Positions 9,280 through 21,000 of a DNA stretch of 64,000 nucleotides are shown here, in pieces. Under the pieces are notes generated by a model. That model had not been told where the DNA came from and searched no databases. It worked only from the letters and a program-made list of their open reading frames with translations. The position numbers were made by a program, and so were the translations under genes. The stretch covers positions 315,800,092 through 315,864,091 of the forward strand of contig OY282558.1 in assembly GCA_958295665.1 (NCBI GenBank). Reading direction: 5' to 3'. This DNA is from Tipula vernalis (Eukaryota > Arthropoda > Insecta > Diptera > Tipulidae). Each line of letters begins with the position of its first letter. Within the stretch, counting starts at the first letter, position 1.

Positions 9280-12200
9280 AACTGTTAAAATTTTTACAGT
9301 TTTACAAGTATTTTTAGACATTTTGATTTTTGTAAATAATTTAAAATTTAAAATATATTTAAAATTTACAGTAGTTTTAAATTCGAAAATTCTTAATATT
9401 ATTCTAAATTTCTTTATATTTTTTTTAAATTGAAGAATACCTGAAGTATTCAAAATCGTTTAAATTCTGATGTCTGGCTTTTATTTAAATTAGTTAAATT
9501 TTTTAGAGTTTCTAAATAGCAGCCTAAAATGACTTTAATCTGTAAATGTTTATAATATGTATATCACCATTCTTCGAAAACTACAGTTTTTCATTTGGTT
9601 AGTTTGAAAATTTTAAACTGTTTTACTAATCTTAAATTCGTTGAGGTATCCTGCTCGACGTAAGGTAAACTGTCATATAAACTTAATAATACTCTAAACA
9701 AGAATATGTACCATTTCATGGAGAGGCGTGAATGCCGAATTAAAAATTTAGTTAGCTCAAGCAGCGTACCGAGCTTAGAAAATCACTGTTTCTGTTCGAT
9801 TTCTATAGACTTATAGAATTTTTCTTTTCTAATGGTGCATATTATTGTTATTAGTGTATATATCTAATTTCCTATAATAGTGGGAGCAACATTTTTAGAT
9901 TGAAAAATGTGCGTACCTATTATACGTTTAGTTCAAAAAGTTGATACCTATTTCGAAATGAGCTCAAATTCAATAATGAAATAAATTTAAATGATAAAAG
10001 AGAAACATAAAAACAACTTCTTCACATGCTTAACTTTATTGTGTTGCATTTCGACACACTACCACTAATTCGTAGAGCATCTACAAAAAATATTTAGCGT
10101 TTTTACTTGGCCGGCTTATCAAAACAAAACAAAAGGGTTTTTCTTGAAAATGTACATACAGACAAAATCAACAAGAATGTCTACAATTTCCATTCTATAT
10201 AGAAAAATGTAACACTAGATTGCCAGAGTGAGTCAATTTGATTTATTTACGAGTTTATAACAATATAAAAACTTAAACAAATTTTTAAAAAATTGTTGTT
10301 GGTTTTTAATTAAATTATGAAATGTATTAATTATTTCTATTTTGAATGAGCGAACAAAACTAAAACAAAGAGAACAAAATGTATGTAAATGCATTAATAT
10401 TTATCAACAGTGAACTAATAACTATAACTAACAGCGCACAAACAACAGTTTTGTATGTCTGTATTGTTTTTGATTCTAACCGTCCACAAATTTTTTGTGC
10501 GAGTTTAAATCTCAAAATTACTATTTATATTATTTCTAGATTCATAAATGATTAAAGATGATTAAAATTGTATTAACAGATTAAATATTATTTTAGTTTT
10601 AATAGAGATACCATATCCTGGAAATACCACACTACTCACATACTCCTGAAAATCCGGTCAAATAATTTTTATAACTAAATGTTATGCTTAAACAAATAGT
10701 TATATGAAATTAATTAAATTAAGGTCTGACTTATAAATTGTAACTTGTACTGCCATTTTTAATTTTAATTAATTTTTACAATTGCCATAGAAAGGAGATC
10801 ATAGAAAATGCCTAGAAAGAAGGCCAAAATTCTACATCTGCCATCCTAGTAATTGAAAAATACACAGAATATCTTTCTAAAAGTTGCTAATTTAGTAAAG
10901 ATGTAGTGTGCTTTCAGGCAAAATCTACACAATTCATACTCCCAGTTTTTTGTTTGTAATTTCAAATAAATTACAAATCAAATTTGATTCAGATTAATTG
11001 TGATATATTTAACCAACTTTAAAAATTTAGCAAACGCGACCGCCATCAAATCCTATATAACCGACATATAATACATTAAGTGTAATAGATTAAAACTATC
11101 CAATATAAATTACCAAAATAAGCATTAAATTTAGAGATTATTATAGAGATAACGATTGGAATCTAGGATAATATCGAAAACAATGCGGTATTATCCCGAA
11201 TATACAATGTATAGAAACAAAAAAATTAAAGTAGAAATTAAATTTCTTTTTCATTATAAATTCTTTCAAAATCTACCACTCACCCTCATTATTTACTTTT
11301 GTTTGCAATATTACAATTGTTAGTACTTTAATTCACTATAATTTAAATAAAATGTAGAATCGTTTATGTATTGTTATAATATTTTGTAGCTTACCTGTAT
11401 GGTCTAGAATTTTTTCAGAACTTAAAAATACTTTATGTGCTATCTAATTTTTTATTCAATTTTAAAAGAACAACCATACATATACACAAAACAAAAAAAT
11501 TTCAAATTTTAAACGTTTTGCGGTAGATTAAGGTATTTTTATATTTTTCCAATGCGATTACATTATTTAAGTACTTTTTGTACATATTTCGAATTTGCTT
11601 TCTTCCCACAATATATAGTGTGTATACACAGTGAAATACGAGAAGTTTTGAATTAAGGAAATTTTATTATCACAAGAAAATCCTCAATTGATTTTACCTA
11701 TACGTACAAGACAGAAAATTTAAATAAAACTTAATTATAATATTGATCTTGGCTATAGAAGCTAAATAAATCTACTTGTTAATTCTGTGTGGAGATTCCA
11801 GCAGCGAATTAATTAGAAATTAAAGTTTATAAAATATATCTAGTGTTTTAACTGCGGGTTGTATAAGTAGTATCAAACTAAAAAGCAACTCTGCAATGTT
11901 TTCCTCCGTAAATGCAAAAAAAAAAGCTCTTGGAAAAAACCGCAGCAAAAAAAACTAATAAAGAAAGCAACAAGAAACTTGTCATCATTAGACGTGTTCA
12001 TTTTCATTTTAATTTTTATTAAACTGAAAGATTCTGTATAGCGACAAGTACAGTGTTTTACTAGCGCTATGTCTTGTTACAAAAATGTAAAATGAAAAGG
12101 AAAAATCTTCTATCTTCGCTGTTCCATGAAGAATAAATGAAAAACTTAATAAACATTATTTTGTTTTTGTTTTATCATAATGGAAAATGAAAAATGAGTC

Positions 12201-13029
12201 GAGTATAGTGTGTACACAATGGATGTAGGGATTGCAAAATATTATACACAATAGTGAAGGAAAAAGAAAATTGTAATTATAATTAAAATGAAAATAAAGT
12301 ATCCGAGTTAATGAATAAATTTATAATTCGAGCATATTTTCATTTTAATGAATGAATGTTTGCATCTAATATTTTCAAACTGAATCATTTCATTATATGT
12401 TTGTATATGTTCTTAAGGTTATTTAAAAAACAAATAAATTCAATTAAGTTTAAGTTCCAATCGAAACTCTGGTCACTCTATGTCAGTGACCAAATACTAT
12501 ATTCGAAACTTTTTCGATTCATCATCTCCAAGAATTATAAAAATTTTCCATGCTAGATGAATTAATAGATAATTTCTTAATTAAGCCGAACATCTCATTC
12601 CTAATTGGTTCATTTCACTGCAACAATCTAACTTTATAAAAAACTAAACGTTAAGTCTCAAACCTACGGAGGTACTATTTCTTGTGAACTGCAGAAAAAT
12701 TACGCGTTTATAGTGCAAACTGCAGCACAGTACTTTCATTGGAACAACAAACAAGCGACTATTCATCTGTTTGCAATTTTTTAAAAAGTATAGTATAGTT
12801 TCATTATAATATCAGATTTTCCTTACTATGACACTATAGCAGATTACTAAAACTCATAATTTTTCTAAAATTTTTATATTACTTTTTTTTTTTTTTTTTT
12901 TTCCTTTTATTTAATATTACAACTGATTTACAAATCATTTAGTAATTTATCTTGCTTAAATGAAGATTCAGATATTACTGATGGTGCAGTAACACATTAT
13001 AAAAATAAAATAAAAAATATGAATACATC
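9280..13029. other. Gene-free AT-rich DNA
   Basis: About 3.7 kb without a convincing open frame or recognisable domain on either strand. It contains many short A/T runs and a T(20) run at 12883-12902. I found no long internal repeat or terminal repeat pair. Likely intergenic or intronic host sequence with unrecognised old repeats. Confidence 0.6.
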
Positions 13030-13031
13030 TA

Positions 13032-13068
13032 AGCACAAAGAGGATTAAGCACAAAGAGGATTAAGCGC
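13032..13068. repeat. Tandem duplication of AAGCACAAAGAGGATT
   Basis: Two adjacent copies of a 16-bp unit at the truncated 3' border of BEL/Pao copy 2, just downstream of its broken integrase. Such filler-like duplication is common at deletion junctions. Confidence 0.75.
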
Positions 13069-13085
13069 CTTGAGAGAATCTCCTA

Positions 13086-13802
13086 TCAAGAAGTGACCGG
13101 CGTTAGTGCTGACAGATCTGCAGGATCACTTGTCAGCGGTGTTAGGGGGCGAGAATTGAGACATGCTTCTATTTGGGTAGTCACGGTACATAGCTCTTCG
13201 AAAGTGAGTGTTGTTTCGCCTATGATCCGTTTGAGATGGAATTTCGTTGATTTAATTCCTGCCTCCCATATTCCACCGAAATGAGGCGTTAAAGGTGGTA
13301 TGAAGTGCCAATTGGTTCCATTGTCAGCTATCATAGTGGCAATGTCGCTTGGTAATGTCGTCATTGCGCGACGGAAATCTCTCTGCATTACGTTGTTTGC
13401 CCCTACGAAGTATGTTCCATTATCAGAGTAAATGTCGGTGCATAATCCTCTCCTGGATATAAATCTTTTGTAAGCGGCAATGAAGGATTCAGTTGTTAAA
13501 TAGCTTATTATTTCAATATGGATGGCCTTCGTTACCATGCATATAAACAGAGCAATGTATGCCTTATATGTCTTGTGACCCCTGCCTTTGGCTGATCTTA
13601 ATTGGATGGGCCCCGCATAGTCGATTCCCGTTTTGATAAACGGTCTTCCCGGCCTCACTCTTGCTGATGGTGGGTTTCCCATTAGTTGTTCGGATGAATG
13701 TTGTTTGTGACGAAAGCAAATAATATATTTTTGAATTATCTGTCTGACAGCTCGTTTACCATCAATGATCCAGAATTTATTTCTAAATGTTGCTAATGTC
13801 AA
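13086..13802 (-). pseudogene. BEL/Pao copy 2 integrase core, truncated
   Basis: The frame gives FRNKFWIIDGKRAVRQII, then CFRHKQ, the end of the zinc-binding region. Next come IDYAGPIQLRSAKGRG, YSDNGTYFVGA and PHFGGIWEAGIKSTKFHLKR, with the D, D and E residues of a BEL/Pao integrase core, then ACLNSRPL. It ends at LSALTP, where a one-base shift puts the expected continuation (HFLIG) in another frame before homology stops near 13040. The DUF5641 C-terminal domain seen in copy 1 is missing. The frame is shifted relative to the reverse transcriptase part near 13850. Confidence 0.88.
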
Positions 13803-16572
13803 TTGTGGGCCTCCGTGTAATGTACCAATATGAGCATCTTCTATTACTTTTCGTAACTATGTTGTGCCTGCTCAGTATTACTGGGTTTTTGCTTGAACTT
13901 GGGAGTATTGAATTTTTTAGCCGTCCGTTTAGCCGTAGCAACCCGTTTTCATCTATAGTTGGATTTGGTGATAGAATTTTGCTATTCGTGCTGATTTTTT
14001 CAGCTTTATTAAGACAGTTGATTTGTTTATAGAAATCTTGTCTTTGTACGAGCTTGAGAATTATTATTTCTGCGTTTTGGAGTTCTGCACCAGTTAGTTC
14101 ATTTCTATTGTTGTTTCTATGCGAGCAGTTGTTGATGAACCTTTTGCAATATGCGACTATACGCTTCAATTTGTTGTAGCTGGAGCATCGTTCGAATAAA
14201 AGAAAAGTGTGATCTTCCGTAGTTATTGTCATAATTTTTATTGCTTTTTCTTCTAACTCTTCTGGTTTAAGCGTGCAATTGTGCATAATAGGGTTGATTG
14301 CCTTCCATCTGGTGAGCTTTTGTCTAAGAAAATCTGGACCTTCCCACCACAATTTGTTTTTTATGAGTGCTAACGGTGTCGTGCCACGTGAAGCTATATC
14401 CGCTGGATTATCGCATGACTTTACGTGGTGCCATGTTGCTTCTGGTAGCATAGTTTTTACTGCCGAAATTCTGTTTGCCACGAACGTTTTAAATTTGTTT
14501 GGTTCCCCTGTGATCCAACATAGTGCAATGGTCGAATCTGACCACGCATATATTTTGAGGTTGTTGATTTCCAAGCTTCTTTGTGTGTGTTTAAGTAATT
14601 TTGCCAATAGTAGAGTTGCATTTAGCTCCAATCGAGGAATGGATAGCTTTATTTTGGTTGGCGCGACTCTTGTCTTCGAAGTTAATAATTGTGTTGTTAT
14701 AATCCTTTCTTTATTTGTTGTTCGACAATATATTGTGGCTGCGTATGCGTATTCTGAGGCATCAGCGAACCCGTGAAGCTCCGTTTCGACCTCGTCTGTT
14801 GTATTTACCCATCTCTGGATTGTTATGTTTTTGATTTCGCTTAATTCTTTCTTGTATTTTACCCACTTTGTATTTCTGTTTTCTGGCAAGGGATGATCCC
14901 AATCTATTCCTGATGTCCATACTTCTTGCATCATGATTTTTGCTGTGATTGTTATTGGGGAAAGCCATCCAACGGGATCAAAGAGCTTGGATGGGTCGGA
15001 CAACAGCGAGCGTTTGGTTGACTGCTTGTCTGATAGTTGTAATGTTTCTACGTTGAATTTGAAAAGGTCCTTTTGTAAATCGTATAGAATTCCCAATGTT
15101 TTAATGCAGTCATTTAACTTGATTTGAACGTCACCCGTGCCGTGTAGTTCTCTGGGAATATGGTTCAATACTTCTCTTGAATTAGAGAACCATTTCCTTA
15201 AATTTAGTCCACCTCGTTCTGTGAGCATCTTTAATTCTTGTACAGCTCGAGTGGCTTCCTCTATGTTGTTAGAACCTGTTAACAGACCATCCACGTAAAA
15301 ATCTGTCAGTATGATGCTTGCTCCTATTGGATAATCATTATTTCCGTCGGTAGCTAGTTGTTTTAAGGCTCTTATGGCTAAAAAACTGGCGGCTGTTGTT
15401 CCGTATGTTACCGTTTTTAACTTGTATGCCTCCATTGGCTTGGAGGGGTTGCTTCGCCATAAAATTCGTTGATAGTTCTGGTCTTGTTTGTTAATCCAGA
15501 TTTGTCGATACATTTTTTCTATATCTGCTATCATTACGATCTTGTGTTTTCGCCATCGTAGTAAATTATCAGCTAAATCTTGTTGTAATTTTGGACCATT
15601 CATCATGCAATCGTTTAGAGATACTCCCGTTGTTGTTTTAGATGAGGCATCAAACACTACTCTTAGCCTTGTTGTTGTGCTGTCTTTCTTGCTTATGCCA
15701 TGATACGGTATATAATAAATATTGGTTGATTTACCATCTTCTGGTTTTTCTTGTACTTGTTCTATGTGCTTTAAATTTATATATTCTTGCATGAATTGAT
15801 GATATAATTGTTTGAACGGCGCATCTTTCTTGAATCGTTTTTCTAATTGTATCAATCTGGCAGCGGCCGTCTTCCTGGATTTCCCTAGTTCGGTTTGGTT
15901 ATCCTTAAAAGGAATTCTTACTGTGTATCTGCCGTCCGGACTTTGTTCTACATTTGGCTCAAAATGCTTCTCTATCATGATTTCTTCTTCAGTGGTATCT
16001 CTCTCTTCAGGTATTGAGTCGTTTTCTACCAGCAATCTCAGTTGATCCTCTATAGTTTTAGTTGCAATCATCGTTGTTTTATGCTGACTACCTGTGTTGT
16101 TCCTGCTGCCCAATATAATCCAACCGAATTCCGTTTGTTGTGCCATTGGCTCAAGTTGACCTCCCTTGATGATGTTGTTGATTAGTATTGTTGGATAATA
16201 ATCCGCGCCAAGTATAAGATTAATTGGCTGTGACTGGTTGTAGTGTGGATCAGCCAGTTGTATTAGGTTGAGATGCGTCCAGCTGGTTGTGGCAAGGTAC
16301 ACCTCGGGTAATTGTTGGTCGAGTTTGTCGAATATCAATGGTTTGATAATCATTTGGAAATCTCCATCAAATCTTGGCGATATTTTTAGATTGATGGTGT
16401 GTCTGCAAATGCCTGCTTTTTTCCCACCTACTCCTGAGATGGTGACGTGTACTTTCTCTTTTTTAAAGTTGAATAAATTTGCGGCCTTGGAGGATATTAA
16501 TGTGGCCTGTGATCCTGGATCAATTAGGGCTCTTAGTGTGAAACAATCGCCTGTGCCTGTTGCGGCTCTGAC
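13783..16572 (-). pseudogene. BEL/Pao copy 2 protease, reverse transcriptase, RNase H
   Basis: An open frame runs from the TAA at 16573-16575 to 13783. From 16572 it encodes the DUF1758 protease region (RALIDPGSQATLIS; here DPG replaces the usual DSG, which would disable the aspartic protease). Next, LILGADYYPTIL and GWIILGS form the conserved post-protease block, and the reverse transcriptase follows with LRVVFDASSKTT, IADIEKMYRQI and the catalytic block DFYVDG, in which the second Asp of the usual YVDD is Gly. RNase H motifs HGFADASEYAYA, PRLELNATLLLAKLL and AWSDSTIALCW follow, then TWHHVKSCDNPADIASRG. The frame is lost near 13850 just before integrase. Two changed catalytic residues plus the stop and frameshifts mark it as dead. 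Confidence 0.9.
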
Positions 16573-16980
16573 TTATACAGTTGGTAGTAAAACTTGTCCT
16601 AGCTGACTGATCACGAATGTTTTGGCGGTTTTGACACTACTTCCGGTGGTTGATGCTGCATTATTGCAGTGTAGAATGGTGTGGTGTCCTCCTTTACACA
16701 CAACACATGTTTCTGCCTGGCAGTTTCTTCCTTGATACTGGCTTAAACATCGTATGCACAAGTTGGCTGAGTTGACGAGCCTTGCTCGTTCTAATGTTGA
16801 CATCTTTTTGAATTGCTGGCATTGATTTAAACCATGATGCTCCTTACACCCTTCCACCCAACATGTTTTGGTTAACATGGCTGTATTCACTCGTTTCAAT
16901 GGTGATATGTATTGCATGTGTGGTCGTGGTGCTGTTGCTCTATGATTGCCCATGGCTTCCAAAGATTGAAACCTTCTCTC
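16573..16980 (-). pseudogene. BEL/Pao copy 2 gag zinc-knuckle segment
   Basis: After the first codons, which come from the inserted element, the frame enters gag with RRFQSLEAMG, then CWVEGCKEHHGLNQCQQF, LCIRCLSQYQGRNCQ and CVVCKGGHHTILHC, the Cys/His pattern of BEL/Pao gag. It ends at an in-frame TAA (16573-16575), with protease homology continuing in the same frame beyond it. The upstream half of gag lies at 20257-20827, on the far side of the insertion. Confidence 0.88.
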
Positions 16981-16994
16981 CACACTCAAAAAAA

Positions 16995-17640
16995 AATCCG
17001 GTGATTTTAACAAAAAAACACTGGTTAAATTAACAAAAAAAATTGTTCGTTTTCAGCCAACGCTGCAATTCGTTAATAAAACATTTTTTGATTCGTTAAT
17101 TTTACAATTATTTATAATCACCGGGAATTTTCAGATATTTTGTAAAATGTCTCCTCGTGCTTCGTAAAAACTCGTACAAAACATATCGTTTAGTACTCAA
17201 AGGCCATTGTAGTATTTACAAAATAATAATGTAAACTAAATTTTGGTTTTTACGGAAGTTTTTGTATCATTTACAAATTTCGTTGTTAAATTTATAAAAC
17301 TTTCCGTGCAGTTATCAAAGCGAGTTGTAAAATGTACGAAATTAGTTAATGAAATTACAAAAATATTTGTACTTTTTACAATTTTTTGGGGAGTTTATAC
17401 GAAGATTAGCGTAATATTTACAGATTACGGTCGTTGATTTAACAAGGGGACTTTTAAATTTACGAAGCTGCGGTGTGATATTAACAAATTTTCCTATAGG
17501 ATATTACCAAAGGTTATTATAGAATTTACCAAACATGTTCGTTGAATTTACATAGCGGGATTATAAAGTTTACGATTCTAGTTGTGAAATAAACAAAACT
17601 AAATACTACTTTAAAACAAATTTATTTTTTATTAGTTATT
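16995..17640. repeat. Left subterminal repeat zone of the CACTC element
   Basis: About 650 bases dominated by variants of AATTTACAAA, TTCGTTAAATTTA and TTTGTAAA spaced roughly 20-35 bases apart in both orientations. Short regular motifs near the ends are typical of transposase-binding arrays in DNA transposons. No coding potential is seen. Confidence 0.65.
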
Positions 17641-17704
17641 TATAAAAAAAATTGTAACCATTTTTTTTATTCTGCTATTGATACATCATTCATTCTGCTA
17701 TTGA

Positions 17705-18078
17705 CAATTTTTTTTTTTTTTTTTTTTTGGTTTTAATCTCTACAATCTGTTCTGGGGCTCAAGACACTCCCAAATCTTTCGTAGTTTACTTTTACCGTCC
17801 TACTTTACGCAGTATTAGCCAAATCGATGACGTACGGCTCTAGACCCGTTTTGTATAAACCACCTGCACATTGCATTGCTTCATGCCAACCTATAGTGCT
17901 GACATGAAAGGTGGATTCTGCACTCTCAACAGGGGGTCATAGATGTGTTCATCTTCATCACTAATCAGATGATAAAAAATCCCTTTTGCATCATGCCCCT
18001 ATCGGGATTCGAACCCAGTACCTCCCGATCCAAACGCCGCAGCTTTGACCACTACGCCGTTTGGTCGGTAACAATTTC
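17705..18078 (-). mobile_element. tRNA-derived SINE inside the CACTC element
   Basis: On the minus strand the head (about 18070-18000) reads GGCGTAGTGGTC and then GGGTTCGAATCCC, matching the A and B boxes of the RNA polymerase III promoter. A unique body follows and a poly-A tail (T run at 17708-17728 on the plus strand). A 12-bp duplication, TTCTGCTATTGA, flanks it at 17693-17704 and 18079-18090; a third copy lies at 17670-17681. Length about 374 bp. The tRNA of origin was not determined. The SINE interrupts the gene remnant described at 18079-18469. Confidence 0.85.
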
Positions 18079-18469
18079 TTCTGCTATTGATTTTATTTGC
18101 TTTGTTAAAGGTTTCATTTTTTTCTCCTTTAAGTAAAAGTCTACTAGAATATTGCATATCATATCTCGCTACTGGCTCCTGTCCAATAAATTAACTTTTT
18201 CATCATAAAATTTTATAATCTGGATACCGCAATCATTTCTACTAAGGATGGAGGTGACTGACTATAAAGGTAAATAGAAAATATTCTTTTAAAATAACAA
18301 AACTTGTTTTAAATAATGAAGGCGATGATGGCGCGAAACATGTACCTGATGAAAAATTTGTTTTGGCAATTTCAGCATCCGTTGACTGTTGTCGCTTTTG
18401 CCAGATAGTAAGATGCTGTTCAAACATAATCCTTTTCCCCAATTCTGAGGGCGCAAAAAGTTGGCACAT
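18079..18469 (-). pseudogene. Remnant of the CACTC-element gene (homolog of exon 1 of the 62406-64000 gene)
   Basis: A minus-strand segment from 18257 down to about 18079 encodes VTSILSRNDC, GIQIIKFYDEKVNLLDRSQ, a TAG stop, then ILVDFYLKEKKMKPL and IKSIAEE. The gene at 62406-64000 has VNVMNILKE, GQYIIKYYNTNNNLNDGHR, DLIINFLIKCNIKM and AETIADKIV at the matching places, so the two are homologous. Upstream, a possible exon (18469-18346; MCQLFAPSELGKR, then FEQHLTIWQKRQQ) ends at a GTACAT donor and can be joined in frame through an acceptor CAG at 18258-18260. This hints that the family has a further 5' exon. The segment is cut downstream by the SINE, and all later exons are missing. Function unknown. 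Confidence 0.75.
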
Positions 18470-18539
18470 GCCAGATAGTAAGATGCTGTTCAAACATAGT
18501 CCTTTTTCCCAATTCTGAGGGCGCAAAAAGTTGGCACAT
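18400..18539. repeat. 70-bp tandem duplication
   Basis: Units 18400-18469 and 18470-18539 start GCCAGATAGTAAGATGCTG and differ at about two positions. As 70 is not a multiple of three, it shifts the frame of the putative upstream exon of the element gene, duplicating the CQLFAPSELGK segment. Confidence 0.92.
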
Positions 18540-18608
18540 TTGCTTGCCTTGCAAGTAATTTTTCAAATGTTGTCTATCAATGCCAACTTATAAAATAATA
18601 CTTTTTGG

Positions 18609-18740
<132 letters not shown>

Positions 18741-18889
18741 AGTTAAGTACAGGATAGAGCCATGTCATCAAGTTATCCCACTGCATTCTATGGGAAATCA
18801 AAGGTTCAAGTTATGTTCAATATTAATAAGTCAAATCAATAAATATATAAATGCGCATGTATTAAACACTTTTACAACACTTTATACGA

Positions 18890-18890
<1 letters not shown>

Positions 18891-18931
<41 letters not shown>
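18891..18931. repeat. (AT)n microsatellite, short
   Basis: About 41 bases of TA repeats, also inside the CACTC element. Confidence 0.95.
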
Positions 18932-18934
<3 letters not shown>

Positions 18935-19828
18935 TTTAAAAATTAAAAATAACACAATTATTTATATTGTTTTATAATACTAACCTTTTATGCTTTTAAT
19001 TTGTTATTATTATTTATTATTTACACTGTTATCCTTATTGTAATTAGATAAATCAACTGCACTGCTTGTTAGCTCAAACCACAATGAATAATTTTGTTTA
19101 AACGTGTACGATCCACGATGAGTGGGACTAATTTTACGATACAATTTCGTAAAATTAACGAAGAATATTGTTTTAATAACGAAAATATTCGTAAAAATAA
19201 CAAACCAATATGTTCCTTACAAAAATTTTTCGTACATTTCACGAACCAATAACGTTAATTTACAGTTATACTAGTAAATCGAATAGTTTAACAATTATTT
19301 TTGAAAAGTAAACAAGTCATTTCTAGTTTTGTTACAATTAAATTTGTAAAGATGAGAGCCATTACAACTTTACGGAATGATTGCTAAACATATCTTACTG
19401 CAATGTCTTCCCTTAATTTGTAAATAATTAGACTTAGAAGAAATATTTGTATGGCACTTTGTAATTAGGTGTCAGTGAAGGCTTTTCTAAAGCAAGATTT
19501 TTTTAAGAACTCATGTTGGATCGCTGCGCATAAACACATGGATATCCTCATTAAAAACTTACATTATTATTCTGTATTATTATTAGCACAATTTTTTTCA
19601 AAAATATATTTAATAAAAATGATGAATATTTGTGCAGAATTTGTTTGGTATATTAAAGCTTAAAAAAATTAGATTGTTAAAGCTAATTTTTAGACTTGTA
19701 TAAACTTAAAATAGGGGGATTATTTGGATTAATTCAAGCGAATTTGAAAAATTGTCCACAATTCTTTTTTACAATTGATAAACATTTTCTTTTCTAAAAG
19801 GACAAATTACATAAAATATTACTTAAAT

Positions 19829-20250
19829 TTCATTGTAAGTTTGGCTTTGCACAGAAATTGAGAATACGAAAAGAAATTTGTTCGATTTACGAACTATCCA
19901 CTAATTATACAATCCACATCCTACAAAGCAGATGCTAATTTAACGAAAATGTTGTTAAATTTGCAAATTTTGTTTCACGATGCAAAGTTCATAAAAATCC
20001 GTTATTTTTACACAGAAACTTGTAAAATTATGTTACAATTTCACGGGCAAACATTACTAATTTTTTCTGTAAATCTGGATTTGCATTGAAATCGGAGTTA
20101 CGAATTGAAATTTGTTTTATTTACGAATGCTTCGTTAAATCTACAATGAACACCTTACAAAGCAGGTGTTAATTTAACAAAAACTTCGTTATATTTACAA
20201 ATTTTGTTTTACGATGCAAAATTTGTAAATAAAACAGAATTATTTTTTTG
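19829..20250. repeat. Right subterminal zone of the CACTC element: two tandem about 230-bp units
   Basis: Two diverged copies of one unit lie head to tail (about 19845-20030 and 20070-20250). Shared blocks in order: GGCTTTGCACAGAAATTGAGA / GGATTTGCATTGAAATCGGAG type starts, then ACAAAGCAGRTGYTAATTTAAC, then AAATTTTGTTTYACGATGCAAA. Upstream (19100-19330) more TTCGTAAAATTAACGAA-type motifs occur. The zone resembles the left end in motif content but is longer. Confidence 0.75.
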
Positions 20251-20256
20251 AGTGCA

Positions 20257-20827
20257 GGAATCCCAATAAATCTTCCAGTTGTGGAATTTCTCTGGGCTTC
20301 TCTATAGTTGTCTCGTATATCTTAATGGATTCTGGGTCTAATTTTTTGTTTAAAATGAAACCCACGAATGCCTCAAAGGGCGAATCCATATTTAGCCGCT
20401 TTATGTTGTGTAATATTTCTCGCGCCGTATCGTGCAAATTTCTCACTGTTTGGGCGGATGGTATCTGAATTGTGGCCGATGACAATAGTGCATTAAACTG
20501 ATGGTTTGCCAGTAGCTTCACGTTGTTGTACCTTGGTTGGATTATGTTCCAAGCGGTTTGGTAATTATCACCTGTTGTTGTTAAGTGACTAATAATTTGG
20601 GCTGCTCCCTTCTGCAGGTGTGATTTCAGATACGTTATCTTTACCGTATCTGTTAGTTTGCTGTTTTGGTGAATCAGCTCAGTGAATATATCGTTGAACG
20701 TTTCCCACCGTTCATAATCACCATAAAAGATCGGGATTTCTACCTTTGGCAGTTTCACCTGTGCTGCTGATCCTGCTGTGGTTCTTGTCTGGGAGGTATT
20801 TTCATTCAAGAGCTCATGGAAAGGCAC
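20257..20827 (-). pseudogene. BEL/Pao copy 2 gag N-terminal part (DUF1759)
   Basis: The frame contains VKLPKVEIPIFYGDYERWE, then FNDIFTELIHQN, TYLKSHLQKGAAQIISHL and IIQPRYNNVKLLANHQ. This is the DUF1759 gag domain, equivalent to residues about 18-110 of copy 1. It is cut at 20256 by the CACTC element, and its continuation is the gag segment at 16573-16980. The short helical N-terminal segment seen in copy 1 is absent; a stop lies about 20 codons upstream of the first Met, so the 5' part is lost. The last three residues of this open frame belong to the inserted element. Confidence 0.88.
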
Positions 20828-20830
20828 CGT

Positions 20831-21000
20831 GCGATGGAGTAGGATGTACTATGATGTACTATATGCACATTTATATATCGGGCACCTCCTTGCGCATTTC
20901 AATTTTGGAAATAAATAGACTTTTTGGGCTTACAATTTTCGTTTCGTTCGTTTACTTTTTAATGCAGTATGGCGTTTTTATGGCGTCTCTGGATTTTCAA
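20831..21000. other. Border of BEL/Pao copy 2; no gene seen
   Basis: Contains a short repeat, ATGTACTATGATGTACTATATG at about 20845-20866 (ATGTACTAT twice), at the 5' breakpoint of BEL/Pao copy 2. Confidence 0.5.

Noticed and set aside
17995..18070. tRNA gene
   Set aside because: The sequence has A and B box motifs, but the arms do not pair into a proper cloverleaf. A body and poly-A tail with a target duplication follow, so it is the head of a SINE.
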